A stretch of DNA of 64,000 nt, taken from positions 163,718-227,717 of the forward strand of contig NZ_JAEINN010000005.1 of the NCBI RefSeq assembly GCF_016342405.1, written 5' to 3'. Position 1 is the first letter of the stretch. Each line of letters begins with the position of its first letter. A program made the translations under genes and the position numbers. Origin of the DNA: Maridesulfovibrio ferrireducens (GTDB taxonomy: Bacteria; Desulfobacterota; Desulfovibrionia; Desulfovibrionales; Desulfovibrionaceae). Under the pieces are notes generated by a model. That model worked only from the letters and a program-made list of their open reading frames with translations. It was not told the origin of the DNA and made no database searches. This document shows, in pieces, positions 35,624 to 42,730 of this stretch.

Positions 35624-37026
35624 TTGTAGATGATGATTCGCAACTTCGCCAAAGCTTTGAAAAGCTTTTGAAACAGGAAGGTCATTTAGTGCGTGTAGCC
35701 TCCTCCGGTGAAGCCGGTGTGGCGGCAGTAAACGAGTCGGTTCCTGATTTGGTTATTATGGATATGCGTATGTCCGGTATTACCGGTCTTGAAGCGTTTC
35801 GACTGATGCGTGAAACCGCTCCCCGTATGTCCGTGATAATTATGACTGCTTACGGCACAACCGAAACAGCTATCGAGGCCACCAAAATGGGGGCCTATGA
35901 TTATATTTTAAAACCGTTTGATATCCCGGAAATGCTAGCCTTGATTCATCAGGCTCTGGAAACGTCTAGACGGAGCAAAGAGCATACGGCAACACGGGAA
36001 CAAGTTTCGTCGGCAACGAATCAATTGCTGGGCAGCAGCCGTGCGATGCAGAAGGTCTATAAATCTATCGGACGGGTTGCGGCAACAGATGCGCTGGTAC
36101 TTATCCGGGGGGAATCCGGCACAGGAAAAGAGTTAGTGGCTCAGGCTATTTATAAGCACAGTCTCCGTCAGGAAAAACCTTTGTTGATTATTAACTGTGT
36201 AGCCATTCCTGACACTTTACTTGAGTCTGAACTGTTCGGTTATGAAAAGGGCGCGTTTACCGGAGCAAACCGGAGCCGCGCAGGACGGATTGAGCAGGCC
36301 GCAGGAGGCACCGTTTTTCTTGATGAAATCGGAGATATGCCTCTAAATATTCAGGCTAAAATTCTTCGTTTATTACAGGAAAAACAATTGGAACGGCTGG
36401 GTGGCGGAAGTTCAATTCCGGTTGATGTTCGTATTCTGGCGGCAACGAATCGTGATCTTGAGAAAGCCGTGGCGGATGGAGAGTTTCGCGAAGATTTATA
36501 TTACAGACTTAATGTCGTGACCATCAGACTTCCTAAGCTTTGCGAACGGAATGATGATGTGTTTGAACTCGCTAATCATTTTTTAGACCGCCTGAGTGCT
36601 GAAATGGAAATGCACAATCCAGGTTTATCAGAAGATGGCAAAGAATTTCTTGTAACTCATGAATGGCCCGGCAATGTCCGTGAACTTTCAAACGCGATAC
36701 AGAAAGCCTTAATTTTTAATCGTGGCGCTCCTATAACGCGGGATGAGCTTACACAGGTTGTAGGGCTCAGTTCCGACAGGCATGCTCCTTCTGATGTCTC
36801 AGATGATGCTTTCAAGGCGGAAATTCGGCAGGTACTTACAAAGCATGCCGGGGAAAACGGGTTTGAAATGCTCATGGATTACGCAGGGCGTCTTGTTGTC
36901 GGGGAAGCTTTGGAAATCACCGGAGGCAACCGGACCCGTGCAGCAAAATTGCTTGGTATGTCACGTCCTACTTTGAGTGCCCGAATTGATAAATATGGTT
37001 TGAGAACTCATATTAAAGTTAATTAA
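35608..37026 (+). CDS. NtrC-family sigma-54-dependent response regulator
   Basis: A 472-residue protein with a receiver domain (phospho-acceptor D52, acidic D8/D9/D10, Lys in LKPFD), an AAA+ domain with Walker A GESGTGKE, the sigma-54 contact motif GAFTGA and Walker B VFLDEIGD, and a C-terminal Fis-type helix-turn-helix (GGNRTRAAKLLGMSRPTL). When phosphorylated it should open sigma-54 promoters. The start ATG 35608 has GAAGGAAG upstream within the kinase gene. A terminator follows, then a -24/-12 promoter 180 bases downstream, its most likely target. Confidence 0.96.
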   Translation: MAEILIVDDDSQLRQSFEKLLKQEGHLVRVASSGEAGVAAVNESVPDLVIMDMRMSGITGLEAFRLMRETAPRMSVIIMTAYGTTETAIEATKMGAYDYILKPFDIPEMLALIHQALETSRRSKEHTATREQVSSATNQLLGSSRAMQKVYKSIGRVAATDALVLIRGESGTGKELVAQAIYKHSLRQEKPLLIINCVAIPDTLLESELFGYEKGAFTGANRSRAGRIEQAAGGTVFLDEIGDMPLNIQAKILRLLQEKQLERLGGGSSIPVDVRILAATNRDLEKAVADGEFREDLYYRLNVVTIRLPKLCERNDDVFELANHFLDRLSAEMEMHNPGLSEDGKEFLVTHEWPGNVRELSNAIQKALIFNRGAPITRDELTQVVGLSSDRHAPSDVSDDAFKAEIRQVLTKHAGENGFEMLMDYAGRLVVGEALEITGGNRTRAAKLLGMSRPTLSARIDKYGLRTHIKVN

Positions 37027-37052
37027 AAAATTACCAATATATCTGCTTAATA

Positions 37053-37092
37053 AAAGCCGTCGTCCATGTCTGTGGGCGACGGCTTCTTTTTC
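37053..37092 (+). terminator. Rho-independent terminator after the NtrC-type regulator
   Basis: AAGCCGTCG / CGACGGCTT perfect 9-bp stem with a 13-base loop, followed by CTTTTT. Confidence 0.88.
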
Positions 37093-37207
37093 GTGTTGTA
37101 AAAAAAATGGACAGTTGCAATGTCTTTTATCTTGTTTAGCTTTCCTCTTTTTATTAAAATATACAATTAATTAAGTGTGTTGAGAATGTAAGGGGCTGCG
37201 GTAAATC

Positions 37208-37224
37208 TTGGCACAACTATTGCC
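37208..37224 (+). promoter_or_regulatory. Sigma-54 (RpoN) -24/-12 promoter
   Basis: TTGGCAC, five bases, then TTGCC. The GG and GC dinucleotides are 10 bases apart, as required, and the match to TGGCAC-N5-TTGC is exact. It lies about 37 bases before the ATG at 37261 and just downstream of an NtrC-type activator gene. Confidence 0.88.
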
Positions 37225-37260
37225 TTTACCATTCCAGATGTAAACCTGTTGGAGGAATGG

Positions 37261-37677
37261 ATGCAAAGGACTGAAGTCAGAATTCTCATTGTAGAACGTA
37301 ACCGCCGCATGCGGGACTTTTTGCGTCGGGAATTTTCAAGACGAAATTTTATAGTAGAAGATGCAGGTAACGGGAATGAGTTATTTTCGAAGCTCGATTC
37401 AGATACCCCGACTCATCTCGTTGTGCTCGCTGTGAACACTCCTGAGGGTTTGGATGGTGGGTTGCTACAGCAGCTTGTAACCAACTATCCCAATATCCCG
37501 GTTATCTTGCATAGCTACCTTGAAGAACTGTCAGAAGATCCATTTCTCCAAAAGGTAGCCGCTATGGTTGAGAAAAGCGGTAATCCGGAAAACTTGACTC
37601 GCATGGTTTCTGTCGTGTTGAAGCGATATTATCCGGATTTAATCGAGGATGATGAGTCGGAGAATAGTTATGTCTAA
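37261..37677 (+). CDS. Receiver-like protein lacking the phospho-acceptor Asp (pseudo-receiver)
   Basis: A 138-residue single-domain protein with a CheY-like alternation of strands and helices. The acidic cluster that binds magnesium is altered (IVERN instead of VDDD), and the phospho-acceptor position is alanine (VVLAVNTPEG, A57). A lysine remains in VEKSGNP. It therefore cannot be phosphorylated conventionally and may work as a binding partner. ATG 37261 is preceded by TTGGAGGAATGG, better than the TTG at 37249. It is the first gene after the sigma-54 promoter and overlaps the next kinase by 8 bases. Confidence 0.82.
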   Translation: MQRTEVRILIVERNRRMRDFLRREFSRRNFIVEDAGNGNELFSKLDSDTPTHLVVLAVNTPEGLDGGLLQQLVTNYPNIPVILHSYLEELSEDPFLQKVAAMVEKSGNPENLTRMVSVVLKRYYPDLIEDDESENSYV

Positions 37678-39397
37678 TCATTACTATCATGGCTTGGCGA
37701 AGAGTATGATGTTTACGATTATTCTTGTGTCGTTTACCCCGCTGCTCATTATCGCTCTTTTGGCAGGCTATCAATACAGCGTCGCTTATAAGGGCAAAGT
37801 CGTAGCCCATTTGCGGGAACTTGTTCTCAAACACGACCAAAACGTTGATTCCTACCTTAAAGAAAAAATAGCAGAAATACAGGTTCTGGCAGATGTGGAA
37901 GGCATCGCCAATTTAAAAAGCGAAGCACGTCTTGAAGCTTTGCATAATTCTTTACTTCGTCATCATAGAGGTGATTTTGTTGATCTCGGATTGGTGAACA
38001 GTAAAGGTGTTCAGGTTGCGTATGTTGGACCGTTTAATCTTCGGGGCGCAAATTATGCTGAAGCAGACTGGTTTAAGAATGTACAGGAACGCCAAGTATA
38101 CGTCAGTGATGTTTTCCTCGGTCTTCGAGGGGTTCCTCATTTTATTATAGCCGTTCTTATTGAGTCGAAAGGGGAAAAGTGGGTTTTGCGCACTACTCTT
38201 GATTTTATCACGTTCAATAAGCTGGTGGAAGATATCCGCATCGGTGAAACAGGGCTGGCTTTTATTATTAATCGTAATGGTGAGTTTCAGACTACGCCGC
38301 GTAAAGACCTCATAAAAGAAGTTCCTTTTTTGAAGGAATTGGCCGCTGGAAAGAATGAATTTTCAGGTTTGGCGCGTCGTCGGGCTTCCATCAGTACGGA
38401 AATAAACCCTGCGACCGGCCATGAGACAATTTTTGTGATCAGCTCGATCAAGAACGGCGACTGGCTGATGGTCTATCAGCAGGATGTAAGTGATGCTTTT
38501 TCCGATCTTAATCAGGCCAGAAATCTTGCGGCAGTAGTTATCTTGCTCGGCGGTATAGCTATTATTGCAATGGCTTACCTCATGTCTAAGCGGATGGCGC
38601 GTAAAGTGGAGCGGTCTGATCTTGAAAAGGACATGATGAATGAGCAGGTTATAGAGGCCGGTAAGCTCGCTTCCGTTGGTGAGTTGGCAGCCGGAATAGC
38701 CCACGAGATCAATAATCCCGTAGCCATTATGGTTGAAGAGGCCGGGTGGATTCAGGATTTGCTCGAGGAAGGGCTGTATGTTGACGATAATGAGCGCGAA
38801 GTGTCGCGGGCGTTGAATCAGATTCGAAGTCAGGGCACGCGTTGCAAGGATATAACTCATAAACTGCTTAGTTTTGCGCATAAGATAGATCCGACCATTA
38901 TACGGGTTTGTTTAAATGATTTGATCCATGAAATGGCTGAATTGTGTGAACAGCGCGCCAAGTATGCCAATGTTAATATTGAAACCAGTCTGGCAGATAA
39001 ATTGCCGGAAGTTGCCGCCAGCCCATCCGAACTACAGCAAGTTCTTCTAAATCTCATTAATAATGCCATCGATTCAATGGACCCCGGAGGAGGGGATCTT
39101 GATATAGCAACTCGCTTTGAAAACGATGTTGTGGCGGTGTCTATTGCCGATACGGGATGCGGCATTCCAAAATCCAATCTTTCTCGAATTTTCGATCCCT
39201 TTTTTACTACCAAGCCTGTGGGCAAAGGGACCGGACTCGGGTTGTCCATAATCTACGGTATTGTAAGTAAAATGAAGGGCGAAATCACTGTGAAATCTGC
39301 TCTCGATAAGGGAACTGTTTTCACTCTCAAATTGCCTTTAGCCGGACTTGAATTGGAGCAGGATGAAAATTCTGCAAATTCTGGATGTGTGCTTTGA
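37670..39397 (+). CDS. Membrane sensor histidine kinase with CACHE-like periplasmic domain
   Basis: A 575-residue protein with membrane helices at about 13-35 and 285-305 bracketing an extracytoplasmic dCACHE-type domain (DLGLVNSKGVQVAYVG, FIINRNGEFQTTP). A HisKA domain with H345 (AHEINNPV) and HATPase_c (NLINNAIDSM, DTGCGIP, GTGLGLSI) follow. The ATG 37670 has GGAG seven bases before it; the longer frame from 37649 is inside the preceding gene. It is the probable phospho-donor for the stand-alone receivers downstream. CACHE domains usually bind small organic or inorganic anions. Confidence 0.94.
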   Translation: MSNHYYHGLAKSMMFTIILVSFTPLLIIALLAGYQYSVAYKGKVVAHLRELVLKHDQNVDSYLKEKIAEIQVLADVEGIANLKSEARLEALHNSLLRHHRGDFVDLGLVNSKGVQVAYVGPFNLRGANYAEADWFKNVQERQVYVSDVFLGLRGVPHFIIAVLIESKGEKWVLRTTLDFITFNKLVEDIRIGETGLAFIINRNGEFQTTPRKDLIKEVPFLKELAAGKNEFSGLARRRASISTEINPATGHETIFVISSIKNGDWLMVYQQDVSDAFSDLNQARNLAAVVILLGGIAIIAMAYLMSKRMARKVERSDLEKDMMNEQVIEAGKLASVGELAAGIAHEINNPVAIMVEEAGWIQDLLEEGLYVDDNEREVSRALNQIRSQGTRCKDITHKLLSFAHKIDPTIIRVCLNDLIHEMAELCEQRAKYANVNIETSLADKLPEVAASPSELQQVLLNLINNAIDSMDPGGGDLDIATRFENDVVAVSIADTGCGIPKSNLSRIFDPFFTTKPVGKGTGLGLSIIYGIVSKMKGEITVKSALDKGTVFTLKLPLAGLELEQDENSANSGCVL

Positions 39398-39444
39398 TGA
39401 GTGATTTTTGTGAGTAAAATTGAAATAAAATAGGAGGTTATGTC

Positions 39445-39876
39445 ATGTTAGCTACCATTCTTCTTATTGATGATGAACAGGGCTTTGTTGACACTATGTC
39501 AAAGCGGCTCAGCAAGCGGAGTCTGACTGTATACACGGCTTATAACGGTCAGGAGGGGCTTGCTGCTCTTGCGAAGTATGGCGCTATCGATGTTGTAGTT
39601 CTGGATGTCAAAATGCCCGGTATTAACGGAATTGATGTTCTTAAAATAATTAAGACAGAATACCCGTTGGTAGAAGTCATTATGCTCACCGGACATGCCA
39701 CTGTTGAAAGTGCCATTGACGGCATGAAGAACGGAGCATTTGATTATATGTTGAAGCCTTGTGAGATGGAAGAGCTTCTCGCAAAAATTAAGGATGCCTA
39801 TCTGAAAAAGCAGTCTCAGGAAACTAAGATTTATGAGGCTAGAGCAAGGCATATTGAATTGCGCAGAGGCGACTAA
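39445..39876 (+). CDS. Stand-alone response regulator receiver protein 1
   Basis: A 143-residue receiver with no output domain. All phosphotransfer residues are present: D9/D10, acceptor D54 (VVLDVKMPG), Thr in MLTGHA and Lys in LKPCE. A charged helical tail of about 20 residues follows. AGGAGG precedes the ATG. It is one of four similar receivers in the module; this and the next two are adjacent. Confidence 0.93.
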   Translation: MLATILLIDDEQGFVDTMSKRLSKRSLTVYTAYNGQEGLAALAKYGAIDVVVLDVKMPGINGIDVLKIIKTEYPLVEVIMLTGHATVESAIDGMKNGAFDYMLKPCEMEELLAKIKDAYLKKQSQETKIYEARARHIELRRGD

Positions 39877-39887
39877 AGGGAGTTGCT

Positions 39888-40259
39888 ATGAATACTGAAG
39901 TGATCCGGGTTCTGCTTGTAGATGATGAAACAGGGTTTACCGAGGTTTTACAAAAACGCCTCGGAAAACGCGGTTTGGATATTCTTACTGCAGTCGGTGG
40001 CACCGTCGCAATTCAGATTCTAAGGAAAAATGATTTTGATGTCGCGATTCTGGATCTCAAGATGGAAGACATGGATGGCATTGAGGTTCTCAAGATATTC
40101 AAAAAGATGGACCCGGACATGCCTGTAATTATGCTTACAGGGCACGGCTCGGAGAAAGCAGCAAAAGAGGGCGTGTCGTACGGGGCTTTTGATTATCTTT
40201 TAAAACCTTGTGACCTTGAAGAGTTGCTCGAGAAAATTCATCAGGCTGTTAATCGTTAA
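39888..40259 (+). CDS. Stand-alone response regulator receiver protein 2
   Basis: A 123-residue receiver-only protein with D12/D13, acceptor D56 (AILDLKMED), Thr (MLTGHG) and Lys (LKPCD). It starts 12 bases after the previous receiver with GGGAG upstream. It is the shortest of the four and lacks the charged tail, so it may be the phosphate relay while the others have partners; that is a guess. Confidence 0.93.
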   Translation: MNTEVIRVLLVDDETGFTEVLQKRLGKRGLDILTAVGGTVAIQILRKNDFDVAILDLKMEDMDGIEVLKIFKKMDPDMPVIMLTGHGSEKAAKEGVSYGAFDYLLKPCDLEELLEKIHQAVNR

Positions 40260-40275
40260 AATGGAGAAAACTGCA

Positions 40276-40686
40276 ATGTGCTCCATCAAGGTGCTTCTTG
40301 TAGATGATGAGGGAGATTTCCTTCGCACACTGGGCAAACGGTTGAGTAAACGGGGGAATGCCGTGGAACTTGCCGCATCAGGTGAAGAGGCTTTGAACAA
40401 GCTTGAAACTTTTGAAGCGGATGTTGTTTTACTCGATGTCAAAATGCCCGGGATGGATGGTCTGACACTTCTAAGTTTGATCAAGCAACGCTGGCCGCTC
40501 ATAGAAGCCATCATGCTTACAGGGCACGCCAGTGTCGAGGTAGCCATTAGAGGTATGGAAATTGGTGCATTCGATTATATGATGAAGCCGGTGAAATTTG
40601 AGAGGCTCTACTACAAATTGGAGGATGCCTTCAGACGCAAAATGCATCAGGAGGAGAGAATAATGGCAATGGTCAAAAATGGGTAA
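40276..40686 (+). CDS. Stand-alone response regulator receiver protein 3
   Basis: A 136-residue receiver with D10/D11, acceptor D54 (VLLDVKMPG), Thr (MLTGHA) and Lys (MKPVK), and a short basic tail. ATG 40276 is chosen because GGAG stands nine bases before it; an in-frame ATG at 40261 would place the ribosome site inside the coding region. It follows receiver 2 by 16 bases and precedes the TauE/SafE gene by 26. Confidence 0.92.
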   Translation: MCSIKVLLVDDEGDFLRTLGKRLSKRGNAVELAASGEEALNKLETFEADVVLLDVKMPGMDGLTLLSLIKQRWPLIEAIMLTGHASVEVAIRGMEIGAFDYMMKPVKFERLYYKLEDAFRRKMHQEERIMAMVKNG

Positions 40687-40712
40687 GCAAAAATTAAAAT
40701 AAGGGTAATCTT

Positions 40713-41972
40713 ATGAATTTCGCACGTAAATTTTATGCAGCGATGCAGGAGGCAGCCATAGCCCATGCAAGATGGGATTTGGAGGTTTCCACCAGCATTA
40801 TTCGGGATAAACGCAAGGTGTGGCTCATTGCCATACTCACTGCGTTGGGGTTGATGGTTTCTCTCGCATTTGCGGATGATCTTAATTTACCGGAAATGCT
40901 TGGTGGTAAAAAGGCCTATACTCCCGCTTTTTATACAACAGGTATCTTTCTGGCCTCTATAGCCATCGGGCTGTGTGCAGGTTTGATTACGGGTTGTATC
41001 GGGGCTGGTGGTGGTTTCATCATTACTCCTGCTTTGATGTCGGCTGGTATCAAAGGGATTCTGGCTGTTGGTACCGATCTGTTCCATATCTTTGCAAAGG
41101 CAATCATGGGAACAGCTGTACATAAAAAACTTGGTAATGTTTCAGTTGGACTGGCGGTTGCCTTCCTAGTGGGGTCAGGAGCAGGTGTTCTTGGGGGCGG
41201 TATTTTGAACCGTATGATCTATGAGGCTAATCCTGTTGCTTCTGATGCCTTTATTTCAGTTATTTATGTAGTTTTACTAGGTTTTCTTGGTATGTATGCA
41301 ATGTCAGACTTTCTGCGTTTGCGTAAGGCCGGAGGCGGCGGTGATGCGCACGGAGGCGGCGGCGGAACAGGCGGACTTCCTGCTAAGCTACAGGCTGCGA
41401 ATATTCCACCAATGATTTCTTTTGATGAAGATTTGATTCCCGGCGGTAAAAAAATCTCCGGTGTGTTTGTTGCTCTCTGTGGTGTAATTGTCGGTTTTAT
41501 GGCGGCTATTATGGGTGTTGGCGGAGGCTTTCTTACCTTCCCAATGTTTGTATACGTTCTTGGCGTAAGTTCTTTCACCACTGTCGGTACTGATATTTTG
41601 CAGATCATTTTCACCGCTGGATTTGCTGCAATTAGTCAGTACGCAATTTACGGTTTTATCTTTTATACTTTGGCAATGGGGATGTTACTGGGGTCGTTGC
41701 TGGGTATCCAGATAGGCGCACTCGTAACCAAGCTTGTTCCCGGATTATATATCCGTGGTTTTTACGCTCTGGCTATTTTGGCCGGTTTTGTAAACAGGCT
41801 GTTTGCTATGCCGGGTAAGTTAAATGATATGAAGTTTATTTCCATAAGTCAGGAATTGTCCGGGTTACTAGCAAATATAGGTAACTGGCTGTTCTTCTTG
41901 ACTATCGGAGTCTTTGCAGTGTGGGTAATAGGTACGTTCCTATCCAAAACCAAGGAACTGAGAGAGGGCTAA
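40713..41972 (+). CDS. TauE/SafE family anion permease
   Basis: A 419-residue membrane protein made of two repeats of the TauE/SafE fold. GCIGAGGGFIITPAL (about residue 95) and MGVGGGFLTFPMFVYVLG (about 265) are the repeat signatures. It has a cytoplasmic amphipathic N-terminus of about 35 residues and a Gly/His-rich linker (about 205-222) between the halves. Family members export sulfite, sulfoacetate or related sulfonates. Its place among signalling genes and before a SulP permease suggests regulated anion flux. The ion is not determinable. The next gene starts three bases after its stop. Confidence 0.9.
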   Translation: MNFARKFYAAMQEAAIAHARWDLEVSTSIIRDKRKVWLIAILTALGLMVSLAFADDLNLPEMLGGKKAYTPAFYTTGIFLASIAIGLCAGLITGCIGAGGGFIITPALMSAGIKGILAVGTDLFHIFAKAIMGTAVHKKLGNVSVGLAVAFLVGSGAGVLGGGILNRMIYEANPVASDAFISVIYVVLLGFLGMYAMSDFLRLRKAGGGGDAHGGGGGTGGLPAKLQAANIPPMISFDEDLIPGGKKISGVFVALCGVIVGFMAAIMGVGGGFLTFPMFVYVLGVSSFTTVGTDILQIIFTAGFAAISQYAIYGFIFYTLAMGMLLGSLLGIQIGALVTKLVPGLYIRGFYALAILAGFVNRLFAMPGKLNDMKFISISQELSGLLANIGNWLFFLTIGVFAVWVIGTFLSKTKELREG

Positions 41973-41975
41973 GCT

Positions 41976-42686
41976 ATGTTGGTACGTAATAAAAAAGTAT
42001 TTTATCAGGGGCTGACTCTTGCAATAGGTTTCATAGCCGTTCTCTATTATATGTTCACCCCTAGTTTTAACGGCATGAATGCATTTCATGCTTCTGATGA
42101 CCTGTTCAATTCAATATCCAAGGGCTCTACTTATTATATTCCTCAAGTAATGGATGGAATTAAAAAGTTTGATGGGCAAAATTTTGAAACAACCATTTTT
42201 GAAGATCAGCCGAAGTATATTCCATATGCTACGACTTTGTTGGAAAAAAATGGTTTCACTGTTGCCAAGGCAGGGCAGGGTATTGCTGTTTCCGGAGATA
42301 TCGGCAAGCTTATGACCAGTGTAACTAAAGATTCGGATGTCATGTTCCATAATAAAGGCCAAGTCCTTGAAGATAAATATGGAATGGATGCCAGACAAGC
42401 TTTGTTTGTTTGGTGGCATACGATGAAAGAAGTGAAAGCTTCTTTGGATCAGCAGAAAGTTTTTCCCCCGGCAACGTTTATCGGGAAGAATGTTATTAAT
42501 CGAGCCATAGAAGTTGGTTACAACTATTATGGGATTGAAGGTCAGAAAGCTTCTGAACGATGGGGTATCATTCTTTTTTCACTGGTTTTCTACGTTGTCT
42601 ACACCATGTGGTGGGGATATGCTATATTCTTTATGTTTGAGGGAATAGGCTTGGAAATGACATCCAGTAGAAAAAAAGAAGCGTAA
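41976..42686 (+). CDS. Membrane-anchored protein of unknown function, paired with the TauE/SafE permease
   Basis: A 236-residue protein I do not recognise. It has one membrane helix near the N-terminus (about 11-28) and one near the C-terminus (about 198-222, rich in Trp and Tyr), with about 170 residues between that should face the periplasm. The middle has ISKGSTYYIP, VAVSGDIGKL-type and HNKGQVLEDKYGMDARQALFVWW segments but no cysteine motif or haem site. It starts three bases after the permease stop, so a tight functional tie to it is likely, for example as an accessory or sensor subunit. Confidence 0.8.
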   Translation: MLVRNKKVFYQGLTLAIGFIAVLYYMFTPSFNGMNAFHASDDLFNSISKGSTYYIPQVMDGIKKFDGQNFETTIFEDQPKYIPYATTLLEKNGFTVAKAGQGIAVSGDIGKLMTSVTKDSDVMFHNKGQVLEDKYGMDARQALFVWWHTMKEVKASLDQQKVFPPATFIGKNVINRAIEVGYNYYGIEGQKASERWGIILFSLVFYVVYTMWWGYAIFFMFEGIGLEMTSSRKKEA

Positions 42687-42730
42687 TTTCCATGTTGGAT
42701 AATAACTAATAATAAGCGGGTTGCGAACAT

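Noticed and set aside
41264..41614. Minus-strand 116-residue frame with a proline-rich tract
   Set aside because: It is the antisense image of the Gly-rich linker of the TauE/SafE permease.
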